Source of the DNA: Galaxea fascicularis
Lineage: Eukaryota > Cnidaria > Anthozoa > Scleractinia > Euphylliidae
Assembly (NCBI GenBank): GCA_948470475.1
Contig: OX419339.1
Span: forward strand, 13,501,863 to 13,565,862
DNA: 64,000 nt
Direction of reading: 5' to 3'
The notes under the pieces are model-generated. The model saw nothing but the letters and a program-made list of their open reading frames with translations, made no database searches and was not told the DNA's origin. How positions within the stretch are numbered: position 1 is the stretch's first letter; each line of letters begins with the position of its first letter. Shown here in pieces: positions 22,550 through 34,903 of the stretch. Made by a program: the position numbers and the translations under genes.

Positions 22550-25500
22550 ATGGCGGCGATTCTTCGGTTTGCAGCGGCCTTTGAAGCTGACTTGGAAGTG
22601 ATATTTGCCAAGGTAATGTTCGAAACTGGGGAATTTTTAACTCATGGATCGGAGAGCAGTGCGATAAGTGCTAAATCGGAGAATAGTGTGCACCAGTTTA
22701 GGGGTAAGATTCTCCGATTTAGCGTGACAGTTTGTTTTTCCTATTAATTTACAGTACACCAATAAGATTCTCTGATTCTTCCGATTTTCCTACTCTCCAA
22801 TCCTACATGATTCTGTGATCTTAAGCTTTCTAGGAAAATCCTGATCGAAGGGAACTCTGTTCGTAGGATACCAGTACAGTCGTACATGAATAGCTTAACT
22901 CGAGCCTTATTTTTGAACGAGCTTTGCCGTTACTAGAGACCTTAAGATCGAGGTTCGGCCATCTTACCGCAAACGGCAAACCGCGGTTTGCGGTTAGCAG
23001 TTTCACGTTGGTCGTCTGCCCACATTCGGGACTTAAGATTCGCGGATGGTGGCACTGATGAATTACTGGAAATTAGGACAAAAACAATGAGCCTTGCCAA
23101 TCTTTCTCGGCACCTGCGGCCCTCTAGGTCAACTCTGTTGCTGTCAGAACTAAAGACTTCACTGAGAACAGTTGCTATTTCATCCCAGTCCTGATGTGTT
23201 TGTGGCTTTCTGGAAGCATTTTCTTTAGCCAGGGCAAGGTCATTTTGTATGCTTGGCCATCTGAACAGAGTCATCTAGGAAACAAGATAAACATACATGC
23301 ATTTGCATATCATCAGAAATTGGCTTTTTACATTTTTTTTTGCAGTTGAACCTCAAAGTAATCCAACTGGCAAAACAGTTTTATCAACAAAGCTGGCTAC
23401 CATGTTTGTTTACATTCATTCATTCGTTCACTTCTATTTTAGCTGAGAAATTGTCTTAAAAATTACGTTTCTATGAAAAAGAATTTGATGATTAACAAGC
23501 GAAAGAGTTCTGAAAAAGTTGTATTTCCTCTCAAATGTGGGATTGTGATGTTTTAGGGTGCAAAAAACCTTGCGGTAAATCACTTACCTCTAGAGCGTGG
23601 TCCAGCCGTTCAAAACATGAACCTGAAACTGTAAACCTGATGGCAAGGCACTGGTCACATGACTTCTTGATGTTTGCAGATCGTGGGAATGGCCTAAAAA
23701 CCTCAATCTTAAGGTCCCTTCTGCTACAGATTTCTTCTTCAATTTGCTTTTGCGCACACAGACCAGGGGTTGTCTGCCACTGTATTGGCAATTTAAGGGA
23801 TCTCATGCCATCGTCACTGCCGTGCCTGTGACTTAACTATCATTATCTAAAATGCAGGTGTCTAATGTTAATTGTGGGGCAACCAGTCCCAATCTGCAGA
23901 GTATGACAGGTGCATGCACGAGTATTTTTTTTTCTAAATGTTCATTGCACATGCCAGAATCGTAGCATTCTATGCAACAGCTGGTAGTCTAGGAGGCATA
24001 TACCATCAACCATGCACACACATGTTCCGTTCTTCTAATGGTATTGCATGCAGTGCAAGCAGCGAAAATGGCTCTGCATGCGCAAGATTTCGTCAAGTTT
24101 TGCCATACTCTTCAGACCTCCTTCCAGTCCTTAATAGTTCACCTCACGCTCATCTGCCTATCCCCCTCCTCATCAATATGGATCCACTGCAGAAGAGAAC
24201 CCTAATTAATTATCTAGAATATTTAATTTTTTTCACAGCACTGCTGAGTTCTTACACTACATTATGATAATCTGCATACTAACAATATGACTCACTGATT
24301 ATATAATGTTAATTTCTTATAGCACACAATACAGGTACACATCACGATATCACAAAACACTGCTTAACGATGTACATTGTACTACATTCACTGTTTATGC
24401 ATTTATGATAATCAGCCACACTAGTACTGTATGAGTTTTCCCTCTAAAAGATGGAGAAATAGAGATTTGTTTTGTTTTTACTTAACCTAGCCTTGTCTAG
24501 GATTATCACTGTTGTCTTACACTGTAGCTGGGAAGAAGGTTGATGAAAAAGACAATGCTTTAAGACAGTAAGCAGTCCAAGATTTTTGACAGACACATAG
24601 TTTTCTTTTACAGTTTATGTGCTCATATGGTCCATCTTAAAATTTGTGGTTTGTTTAACAAATATATGAGAAATATTTGTGGAAAATCCCCTGGTGTTCA
24701 GTAACCACCTGGTGATAACACAAATTGGCTAAAATCAGGAGTTCTGCAAGCAAGACAGTGGTTTTATGGTTCAGTATTATTAAGACAAAGCATAGTTTTG
24801 TTGGCAGATTTATTCAAGGTGGTCTTATCTTGGTAAAATAAGTATCAGGTTTCTTCCCTTTTATTGAAATTATGTACATCACAAGATGTTTGCCATATGT
24901 GGGTGATGAAGATTGATTGCACCTTGATACGATGTATAAACAATAATTTGTTATATTTTATTCACTGCAACCAGTATGCGCAGAAAGATACAGATGAGAT
25001 TTACCTCAGTGAATTCCTTGATGGAGGTAATGTATCTTAAGGATTGTTGATTTGTGAGGTGCAGTTGGGTGGTACATGCAGAAAATGCTAGTGGGCATAA
25101 AACTATACTAGTCAGATGGGCCAAAGGTGTTATAAACAACTTCAATGACATTTTTCAGAAAAATTTTGCAAATAAAAGAAACTATTTTTGTTGTTACTGA
25201 AAGAAAAAAGAAAATCTTACTAATTTGACGAGAATTTACAATCACTGTTTCATTTATTCTTAGTTATTTTCCTTTTGGGAGGGATCTTTGTTTTTTTTTG
25301 GGGGGGGGAGGGGGGGCACTGTAGTCTTTCCTACAAAATTAGAAGCTTATGTAGGGGCCAGTTTGATGAACAAGGAACGGCCCTATTGTATTTTATGGTT
25401 GTGTTGTTACAGTGTAATGTACCCCAACATTTTGTTTATGCAATATAAATAAGTGCTTAGTCATTCCAAGCTTGTCTGCTTCATTTAGTAATCAAGTATG

Positions 25501-28293
25501 GTGGGTTCTCTTTCCCTTGAAGACCAGTTAACCACAACTTCTAGCTATCCTCACTCAAGGGTATTTTCTTTGTGTTTTCAAACTTAAGTATGGATGAAAA
25601 CAAAAAGGGCTATGCCATACCTTTCACTTCAAAGTGTTTCCTACATAGTAGAATATGTGAGGGAAAATGTCTCCAACATCCCACTTTTGAGACCATCATT
25701 TTGTTCCTTAAGCCACAATCTTAATGAATTCCAAAATAAATAAAATCCCAATTAAATGCTGTGTGTACATTGACTCTGGACAGCAATCACCTCTTGTAAG
25801 CTGCCACCTTTCCCTGTCTTAATATTGAAGATTATTCAACTGTAGCTCCTAATTTTTAGCCGTTTTGATCTTTTTTTTTTAACAGAACAAGCTGCAAACA
25901 GCGACAACAGTGAGGATGGAGGTGAAAACAGTACTGCAGATGAAAAAGAAGATGATGATGGAGATGATGGATGGGACTCTGATGCAAGTGGACCCAGTCA
26001 TCTGGAGGACCTCTATGGTGGGGACTATGAACATACCCTTGATGCAGCCGTCATAAGAAATCACACTTACTTAGTGGCTAAACATGATGACTGCATTGAT
26101 GAGCAGGATGGTGGAGATACATGTAGTGAAAGCGCAAATTTTGCATCTGAAAATGAAGGCACGAAGGAGAAGTCATATGATGAAAGTAGTTTGCATCAGA
26201 ACAAACTTATACAGGACTGTTCCACTGAAACCCAAAATCACAAGCCTAAGGGATCCAAAAGTCATTTGTGTGATGCTACGTTTGTCATCGGGAGTCATGA
26301 AGTACATCTGTCATTGAGAAAACAAAGCTTATCCAGTGTTGACTGCAATCCTGCGTCTGTTGTACCGCCAAATACCAAAGGCTGCTTGATAAATGATGAG
26401 ATCAACAGCGACTCTTATTGTAACAGAGATCTTGTTAATGCTGTTTTGTGCTACCGAAACAAGATTGCTCTTGTACTAGCTGGAATTAGTCAAGAGAAAC
26501 AGCCGAGGTCTTCACAGGGTTCTTCCAAAGAGGCGACACGTGGTACAGGTGGAAAGCTCGTTGTATCAAACCAGACCAGTAAAAAATCCCATTTTTGTTT
26601 CATGGGAAAAAATGTTGAACATAAGGTCAATGACAGATGTGAGAGTAAGGCCTCTGCGATCACTAGTCTTGTTTTCGAGCGAGAAGACAAGGGGGAGAAG
26701 GCTTCTGATTCAGAGGGGTATCGATCACCGTACCCCACTTCAGACAAGCCACGCCCCTCTATGAGGCGCCAATCTATGACAATAATCCCTGCGTCTTCCC
26801 CAGCAAAGACTCTTAAACATGATGTCTGCAATACTGTCAAGCCTGACGTGAGCCCCCCAACCTTAAAAAGAAGAAGTATGTCTCTTTGCCAGCTGAATGG
26901 ACCAGCGAATACTGTTGGGTATGGGAAAGATCCTCATCGCTGCATGTTAGACTCGCTGAGCACGTCAGCTGGTTCTAAAGCTGTTAGAGATACGTTCAGT
27001 AACCTGCCATCTCCTGCAGCTCAGCGCCTTGTGTCCCCTGCACATTCATCAAAGCCTCTTGAAACCTTGCGTAGAAGATCGTCACAGTTATTACGAGTTA
27101 GTGAAAGTGCGACATCAACGGTAAAAATGAAAAAGGAGGTCTTGAAAGGCGCATATTTTGAGCAAGGATGTACATTTTCTGATAATGTTAAGGAGTCACT
27201 TAAAATAAAAGATAGGTTAAGACATTCTTCGGATGATGTGGAAGCTGAACAAAGTTCTCCAAAAAGGATCATACGCGACACGTGTGAAGGTCGATTCGCA
27301 AAAAGGAGCAGCAGTTCACGGCCCGTAGTTTCCGCCCAACAGAAGTTAAACGAATTGCTAGGATGCTGTGAAGCTAGGGTGGACAAAGGGAATGGGTCTA
27401 GAACGCAAGACAAACGCAGTCCAAATTCCAGAAAAAGCGGAGGTGCTAACGTTTTAAAGAACAATTGTGACCCTGTTATTTCAACACCCAGGTTGACGTA
27501 TTTAGTGGAAGTGAATGGCAATAAAAAGAGCGAATCTGATCCACTTGAAGTGGATAACAATGAACATCATGCGCTTTTGTCGATCAATACTGGCGCCGTT
27601 GCTAAAACTGGGAATGCCGCCAAAGCGACTGTTTTATTCTCACAGAAGAAGTCTTGTAGTTACTCTGGTTTCGATGTGTTCAACGCACAAAGAACCAATG
27701 ACAACGGTGGTATTGGTGATGTAAGAAATAACGACAAAAAGAAAGTTGCAGACATTAGAAGGCCATTAAGTATTCGTTCGAGTAAGGAAGGCATATCTAC
27801 GAAAGAAGCTATCCAACTGCTTTGTAAGACGGGCGTGGAGCGAGAAGGACCAAGAACTGCGATGTCGTGTGTTTCCAATCCAAGAAGGAGTACAAGCACC
27901 AGGATTGTCCAGTCTGTGAAAATTAGAAATGAACTTTCCCCTCCTCTGATGTCTCAACTGCGTAAGAAAAGAGCAAGAGAAAGTGTAACACTGGATACTC
28001 CAGGACCGTTACCTAGGAAACAACCCAAGAGAGGCTCGTCAATGCCCAGCTCTGTGGAGCACGAACTTTCATCATTTGATGGTTTGGAGTCATTAAGTTG
28101 GCAGCGGAGGGAATCTACTCCTGTGAAACGAAAGAGCGTTAAGAGGTTGAAAATTGAAAAATTCTCTCCACAGAACATGAAGCTTTGGTCGCCAATCAGG
28201 CGACCTGTCGCTCCTGTCGCGGAAAACTCTGTTGTGTCCCCTTGTAAAGGGCCGACGTCCTGCGACAAGTCCTTTTGTTTTGATTGCTGTTAG
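22550..28293 (+). CDS. Uncharacterised 840-residue nuclear-type protein, 3 exons; weak HJURP/Scm3-like N-terminus
   Basis: Exons: 22550-22612, 24975-25026 and 25886-28293. Phases fit (0, then 1) and the joined frame is 840 codons plus TAA-class stop at 28291-28293. The N-terminus forms one predicted helix, FEADLEVIFAKYAQKDTDE, which lines up loosely with the CENP-A-binding helix of HJURP (F...M..LI.KY.Q...DT). Next comes an acidic stretch (about residues 40-70) ending in the compact segment LEDLYGGDYEHTLDAAVIRN. The rest is Ser/Lys/Arg-rich and probably disordered. A motif recurs three times: MRRQSMTI, LKRRSMSL and LRRRSSQLL, each an RRxS basophilic-kinase consensus with hydrophobic flanks. 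The C-terminus has WSPIRRP and a Cys cluster, CFDCC. No family is firmly recognised. The centromere-chaperone idea is inference; gene structure is much surer than function. Confidence 0.75.
22942..23806 (-). CDS. Two-exon SANT/Myb-like reading frame, antisense in an intron
   Basis: Exon A 23588-23806 (ATG at 23806) ends at a consensus GTAAGT donor. Exon B 22942-23274 follows a CCTAG acceptor; both are phase 0, giving 183 residues. Exon B contains DWDEIATVLSEVFS followed by EGRRCRERLARLI, the helix pattern of a Myb/SANT-like (trihelix) DNA-binding module such as those paired with Harbinger transposases. Exon A has paired Cys (SCDQC) and the phrase FRPFPRSANIKKSCDQC. It lies entirely inside intron 1 of the plus-strand gene (22613-24974) and reads the opposite way. 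It could be a lineage-specific gene, a domesticated transposon protein or a recent remnant. The domain call is by pattern only. Confidence 0.45.
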
Positions 28294-28314
28294 AGTGGCT
28301 CTCTTTTTGAACTC

Positions 28315-28737
28315 TTGGAAGCAGTTACCGGTGCAAAGCGCGGGAATCAACGAGCGGTGCCAAGCGCGATCCAAGCGCGGGAAAACATGAAACTGTCGTT
28401 GAACTGTTGCCGAGCTCATGCACAAAGTGCGAAAAAATGTTGTTACCGGTGCAAGCGCGGGAAAACATTCAACCGTTTTCCTGCGCGAGAAAACATTTAA
28501 ACAAATTTGGTGGCCGGTGGCTGAAACCCTGAGAAGCCAAACGCTTCTGATGACATGTACAGGCTCAAAGAGGCACATGAGGGCAATTCCCAGTGCCTTT
28601 CTGCATTTTAGCTTTTAAACAAATTGTGTAATAGTTTGTCTACTGTAGTGTTTTAGTCTTTGAGCAAATTTCATCTTAGTCGTTTTCTTAAAGTTTTTTA
28701 TCGGGAACAAATTGTATGATAGATGGTTTTAAATAAA
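28315..28737 (+). other. 3' UTR with repeated ggtgcaagcgcggga units and a polyadenylation signal
   Basis: Just after the stop of the 840-residue gene, the phrase ttaccggtgca(a)agcgcggga occurs at about 28324 and again at about 28442, with a partial copy (gccaagcgcgatccaagcgcggga) between. A canonical AATAAA lies at 28732-28737 and is the likely polyA signal. Confidence 0.55.
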
Positions 28738-29540
28738 CTAATTCTCTCCAACTGGAGTTTAAACAAACCGTTCAGACTGCGACTGTGTTGGAGCATCACT
28801 AAATTTCTTAAGAGCTCCAAAAGGACGCCCACAGCAATTGCATCCTAAAACGAGTGATAGGACGCGCACGCCTCGTCATACGGTCGATTGTGTCAAAACT
28901 GTAAGATTAATATGTTTCGTATGGAACTTTCAAAACTGATAATTTTAAGTGGAAGTAAAGCACACTAATCTAGGCCTATTGAAATTAAAGGTGATACCTA
29001 CTTATTGTTTTGTCCCGTTTTCAAGAGAAATTTAGTCATGGAATAAGCTTCTTTTCCTGTCCAATTGTGTTGCAGCCAATACTCCAGATTAAGTAATGAC
29101 GTCGAACTGAGAAAGTTTAAACCGATCCAAGAAATTTCAAGTTTTAGTTGCTATGAGTTACCGTTTTACTCCGACTGCTTCTATGGCGATAGCAAGTTAG
29201 AGTTCAAGGTTCGTTATTTATATGACAGGCAATTGCGATTGAAATCAATTGACTTGAAAACAATCCAATACTTTACTGCCCATAGGCGCTTTTCACTGAC
29301 ACTGAGTATATTAGAAACGACAGTGACGACAATAGATGACAAGCATGAGCCCAGTTGACTTCAGTTTAATGAAAGGTACTTAAGTTTATACAGCAAATAG
29401 ATAAATAAGCTTGTTACAGGAATCACACTTGCATACCTACCGGTACTGTCTACGCTACTTTTACCATTACCGCAGACCACGGAACGTGTAGAAACAGCGC
29501 TCGCGCTTGTCTTCCGCGATGTTGTCGACAAATCGCTTGT

Positions 29541-30153
29541 GCACTTGTCAATGTTTAGCCCCAGCGGGGGGTGAGGGAGGGGGGGGGGCATGCCCAGGGG
29601 ATTTGACTTGATATCCAGTCTCCCGTGGGTGGGGAATAGTAAGAAATTTGACATAACACAAGACCCCCAGTGTAGAGATGTTTGACAAGGTTGCAGAAGA
29701 GCCTAGAACCTAGCTCTCAGTCCACTATTGTGAAAGTTACCCAGAAGAGCCTAGGTTTAAGGTTCAAAATAACTCGGAAGAGCCTGGGATTGAGGTTAAG
29801 TATCGGATTGCCCGCCATTTTGCAAACCTGTTATATAATTTAGTAGTTGTTAAATCGGAACGTTAAAAATGTGAAAAAAAAACTCTTGGATTTTCGGAGA
29901 AATGCCCTTGTACAAGGTTTGGGACGTCAAGAGACAGAAAAGAAAGACCGTGGCAGTGAGTGAGTACGAAGAATTTACTAAAGCAGCTAAGTTGTTGCTT
30001 TGGTTTTCAATGAGTGATTTTCTGAGAAAAGGGGTATTTGACACCTGCTCTTGTCCTATGGGGATAGTACTTGACACGAGGATAAGGTAAAATGTCAAAT
30101 CCCCCTACGTGTACCCGGGCCCCCTCCCCTGGGGCTAAACATTGACTTGTGCA
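29541..30153. mobile_element. Foldback element with cacttgtcaatgttta ends
   Basis: The left end reads gcacttgtcaatgtttagcc and the right end is its near reverse complement (ggctaaacattgacttgtgc), about 24 bp each, followed inward by G/C runs. The interior holds three loose copies of gaagagcctagg-type sequence (29695-29790) and an open frame at 29902-30090 of unknown meaning. A related pair of ends flanks 55244-55553. Confidence 0.6.
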
Positions 30154-30336
30154 TTGGGTGATCTGCTTTAGACAAACAATCCATGCATCTACAATACTCT
30201 AGACACTAGAAAAAAATGTGTGAGTAGAGAGGTGAACTGTGAAAAGGACTTACGCCAGATTACAACAAATGGCGTATGTCTGAGCCAACCAGACGCGTGT
30301 CACTCAAGTCTCGATTCCTGAAAGATACCGTTCTTG

Positions 30337-30736
30337 AGCCCTGGCCAAACGGACTCGCAAGTAGTCGTAAGCTGAATTTGCGTTGGGTGGCCAAACGGAC
30401 TCGCACGTTTCCTCGCAAGTACACGCAAGTCCCCCCCCCAAAAAAAAAAAAAAAAAAAAAATTCAAGGCTGCGGGCGTAGTCTCGCGCAGCCAAAATGTA
30501 GCCTTATATCCTGTATTTAATTGGCTAAAAGGTTGCTATAACAACGAATGGACGTCACTCAACTTGCATTGACTTGGGTTGGGTGGCCAAACGGTGAAAA
30601 ACTTGTGTCGACTTGCGAGCAAATGTGATCTCGACCAAAGTGAGCGCAAGTTATCGCAAGTGCACGCAAGCCCTGGGCAACGGAGTCGCAAGTAGACCCA
30701 AGTTGCGTCTACTTGTGAGTCCATTTGGTCAGGGCT
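30337..30736. mobile_element. MITE with agccctggccaaacggactc terminal inverted repeats
   Basis: The left terminus agccctggccaaacggactc is mirrored at the right by gagtccatttggtcagggct. Internal cgcaagt units recur many times (gcaagtagtc, cgcaagtacacgcaag, cgcaagtgcacgcaag). It contains a poly-A/poly-C run at 30430-30460. Non-coding. Confidence 0.65.
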
Positions 30737-31292
30737 TGAGGAGCAAGCAGATCTGTGTGGTTTGAAATTCGCTCGTCCCACTCGTAATTTTCTACCTGCA
30801 CCCCTTAAATCTTTCATCCAGAAAGTGAGTAGAAGACAAAGGTTTATCTAAATTGGGGTTCTGGAAAATTAAAGTACGAGGAGAAAGCAAAGCCCAGAAT
30901 AGAAATTTTTGCAAAAGTAAGTTTGGTTCACGCAAGATTTAATGTGAAAATACAGTATTTGAACTCCGTTCTGTTTCAGAGTCATAATTATGTAGTCAGC
31001 CACAAGAAAAAGAACAGAAAATAAATAATAAATGAATAAGTCTAATTTTCTCAAGTTCTGAATGTAGAAAGCTTCCAGAGAATTAGCTGCTCACATCTAG
31101 GTTTTCTACCGGACGCTTTCAGTTCAATACCCCGAATCCTGCGTGGTTGCAATATTTTTTTCCGTTCTCGTCCTCACCTACTTTGCACTATAGGACTAAA
31201 ACAAAAGCCATTTAACGGACGTTGACTCATAAGAACAAAGCCGACACCTGCATGTATTTCTCTACCTACACACTAATATCAATAAACTGTTT

Positions 31293-34200
31293 TCAGTCGT
31301 GGTCGTACCTGTCTAGCTCCACCTCATTTGCATCGACGTGACACATCTCCTCTTGATTCAGAGTGTTCTGATATTTTCCGATCAGGTCTCTGCTGAACTC
31401 ATTTATAAGGGTGCTGAATTTCCGGCTGATTTCTGGAGCTTCCGCCAAGTCATCGCAGGGTTTATCGTCATTTGGAAACCCCTTCACTTTTCCGTCGTAG
31501 CAAGACACGAACTTTGACACGCCAGTGCAAAGGTTTGTTTCTTTTATAAGATGTCGGGCACATTTCACGTGCATCTCCTTGGCACAATTTTTTGTCTTGC
31601 GGTCTAACAAAACAAAAACAAAAAATTATTTTAACTTCTTTGGGTCAAAACTGTGCTGTAATTTCATTTAGCAAAAATGTCCTTTCTCCTATGCGAAATT
31701 CGTCTTGAAACACGAGGAATATCTCGAGTAATTCCTCAAACGCAGAAAAAATCCATCAGTAAACCTTTGCGGAACGCGGAAAGCTAGGTTTATTTACCCT
31801 ACGATCAGGTCCAATTGTACCATCGCTCTTATGTCTTCTTATGTCAGCGCTCGGAAAAGTTTTACTATCGAAACGAAAATAGAGCGTGATCGCAGGTTAA
31901 GGTTCATTTGACGTCAACGCTTTTAACTCCCAAGATCCGATCATTAATTCTCCTTTCTTGCTGCTATACAGTTCCTTGTACATTAGTTAAGAGAATTTGG
32001 GGTTACATCAAGATAACACCTTCTGGCTGACAGGTTTGTCTATTGTCATCACCTGTCTGCTGAACAACATATTGACACTATAATTAAGGAGACGTTACAT
32101 GCTTATCCCTTCTGGGCTGAGTTGCTCGAAGCATGGTTAGGGCTAACCATTGGTTACGTTGTGTTAAAACCTATAAGTTGCCCACGGCCGAGTTGCTCGA
32201 AACGTTGTTAGCCGCTACCCGAGGCTAATTACCATGACAACTTTTTGGTTTTAATACAACGTAACCAATGGTTAGCCCTAACCATGCTTCGAGCAACTCA
32301 GCCCAGGAAGTTAAAGTGTTAAACTTCATCAGATTTAGCGACACCTGGTCTGATGTATGAGCAATGAAATAAATGCCCTCACTATTTTATTTCAATCGTT
32401 CGACCTTGATATCAGCACTCTGCTCAAACTGATTAAAACGAACAATTGCCCTTCTGATGAAAGGATAGTTATAATGGTAGATACCAGAAGAACAACGATC
32501 TTTACCTGGAAATTGGACAGAGACAATGCTTTTGCCCTGAAAGTTCGTATTGTCCTTGAAACCTGAAACCAAAAATGCAAAGCTGTATTGTTTGCCAGTT
32601 AACGAATAAAAGTACTGACAGTTGCGATAACTGTTGTAAATGTTAGATATGAAAATATTCCCAGGGCCCGATTACATGGCGAATTTCAGCCCGGTTAACT
32701 GGGCTGAAACTTCAGCCCGGCTTCTGAAACAAATCCTCTTAAAATCAAATTGTCGATTACATGGAGAGTGATTCAGCCCGGGGCGCATTTCAGCCCGGGC
32801 TGAGAATCCTAGCCCGGTTTGCTCAAACCGGGAAAAAATCTCATGTAATCGAAACGGAATTTCAGCCCGGGCTGAATAGTGAGCTTGGACATGCGCAGTG
32901 ATTTTGTTTTCCAGGAAACAAGATGGCTGCTGCTAGTAGGAAGGAAAAGTTAATATTTCAGCCCGGGCTGAAATTCGCCATGTAATCGGGCCCCCAGAGT
33001 AAGCTGCAGGGTGGGGTACAGCCCCGCTTCTGACCAGAAAAATAAGGCCTGACTTTCATGGACTTGAAAATTTGGTTTTATCAACGGACGGTTGATAATG
33101 TAAATTGATCACTGTACAGGGATTCTAAAAGCGGACGTTTCGAGCGTTATCCCTTCGTCATGGACTTGTTTCGTTAACATATCACCAGAAATGATACCAA
33201 AATATACGACATACAGTCGAGCATCCTGTAAGCAAACACTCAAAATGCCAGTCTAGGTGGTCGCTTATGGGAGGTGGTCGCTTAGGAGAAGTTAGGCCAC
33301 AGGGGGGGTTTGTATGTGGTAATCGCGGAGACCTATTCCTTTTGCTAGTGCTCATTTCAACCCATAATAACTTTTTTTAATTCAATCTTATTAAACATGA
33401 CATCAATTGAACTCTGAAGTTTATTTCATTGTAAAGTGTGTGTGTTTCCTATTGTTTCAATTTTATGAACCTGCTCAAACATTGCGGTATATTTGACGAG
33501 CGTTTTCCCTTGAGAGCTGTATGGCCGATAATTTGGCGGCCGCCAGAAATTGCCGCAATATTCCTCCTGTTGTTATTATCAGATTTGCGTACTTGTATAT
33601 TTGTAAAAAAAAGTTAGCATGAGGAGTTTTACCTTGAAAATTAATTAATTAATTGTAAATAAAATCTAATCCATTCATTGTGTAAATTCGTCGCTATATG
33701 ACCCTTTATTATATGGCAAGCTCCATGACCGGCAAGATGAGGCTAATTCTATGTTCTGATGGGCTACCCGAGCGGGCAAAGATGGGCGTAATCCAAATCG
33801 AACCAAAAACACGTTCATCTTTGCCATGGCTCGCAAATGTAATAATTAGTTTTGGTTTCAAACGATATTTTTATGACTGCTGCCATCAATGAATTCAGTC
33901 TTTATAACTATTAACATCTATTTTACTTCTATATATATTTAATGATTCATCTAATCTTTAATATAGAAAATTACATATTTTAGATTTAGGTTACATTATT
34001 ATATTATACAAAATTCATGTAAATAGTTTTTAACTTTTCTAATTTGTTTTGGTTTTTAAAATTTGTAAAAATTACTTAATTCAGCTTTTGTGGCTGCAAT
34101 GTGATTTTTAAATCTATCTAATCATCTCACCCAAGTTATTGGTCCTATTCTTCAGCCGCTGTGTATTATAGTTGCAGATGTCGAGTTTCCTACTTATGAC

Positions 34201-34903
34201 GACGTACTGTAGCGTGACAAATAACCACTCGCGAAGCATTTCACTGGTACAATTAAATCTCTCTTCAAATTTGTCAGTCCATGTTTTTGCGCAGTTCATC
34301 AAAATCTAACGAAAGAAATAGAGAATGACAGCAAAAGAGAAGTAGGGTGAGATATCGCTAGAAGGAAACGAGGGGACCAGGAATAAACCCCCTCTTCCCA
34401 CCCTGCACGGGGAACTACTCCATTGCATAGTCAACCTCAGATTATTGTCAGGTTTGTACGGCAGTGTTCACTCTCTCTTCTCTCTTCTCTCTCTTCTCTC
34501 AAAAGTGGTTTTAGAATCTTGTGTTGTAAGTACAAGATACCAAAATGACATTTTACACTTCTTTTAGAGCTTCGACGAGCACTCTCCCGTTACTTGATTA
34601 ACATGTTGGTCTTTCCCAGGCTAAATTTTCCAATTTGTATACTTGCAAAGGCTTGCCAAGACTCTTGGCCGGAATCGTCCTATTCACCTTCATTCCCGTA
34701 CAGTAGGTTTCTCTTTGGTTGTCATTTTGATTCCTCGCGTAGTATTCTTTGATGTTACTGTTGCATTTCTTCATGACATAGGTGGTGTTTTGGCTGATTT
34801 CTGTAGTGGTGGGACAGATTGCTGCGTTACCCAGTTCGACAAAACTGCCGGTCAAGGAGAACGCGAGAACGGAGAAAACGTGAAATGCAGAACAGAACGC
34901 CAT
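31293..34903 (-). CDS. Secreted cysteine-containing protein of unknown family, 3 exons
   Basis: Exons: 34688-34903 (ATG at 34903), 34131-34305 and 31293-31603 (stop 31293-31295), phases 0 and 1, giving 233 residues. The N-terminus is a convincing signal peptide (hydrophobic residues about 8-20, likely cleavage near GNA|AIC). The mature chain has about 13 Cys in CxxxF/C...C arrangements (FNCTSEM, NCAKEMHVKCARH, LCTGVSKFVSCYDG, EEMCHV) and Asn-glycosylation sequons (NTT, NCT). An alternating helix/Cys layout suggests a small disulphide-stabilised extracellular helical protein. I do not recognise the family. The 5' exon is flanked by 65-bp direct repeats. A possible upstream non-coding exon lies near 36690-36775 but is not supported further. 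Confidence 0.7.
32113..32305. mobile_element. Foldback element with tgggctgagttgctcgaagc ends
   Basis: The left arm tgggctgagttgctcgaagc is the exact reverse complement of the right arm (gcttcgagcaactcagccca), with further pairing through atggttagggctaaccat. It lies in intron 2 of the secreted-protein gene. A shorter relative is at 5000-5118. Confidence 0.75.
32665..32992. mobile_element. MITE with ggcccgattacatggcgaat ends and CCCAG target duplication
   Basis: About 30-bp inverted termini (ggcccgattacatggcgaat and its complement). Flanking 5-bp direct repeats CCCAG sit at 32660-32664 and 32993-32997. The interior repeats ttcagcccgg(gctga) at least seven times in both orientations, giving self-pairing subterminal sites. 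It lies in intron 2 of the secreted-protein gene. Confidence 0.75.

Larger units (their letters stand above)
28738..31292. other. Gene-poor interval with foldback and MITE-like repeats
   Basis: Between the polyA signal of the plus-strand gene and the stop of the secreted-protein gene I see no supported gene. Two inverted-repeat elements (29541-30153 and 30337-30736) fill much of it. A short plus-strand frame at 29065-29358 has no recognisable content. Confidence 0.5.

Noticed and set aside
23938..24267. 109-residue plus-strand frame
   Set aside because: Intron sequence with no recognisable domain and no splice-site support.
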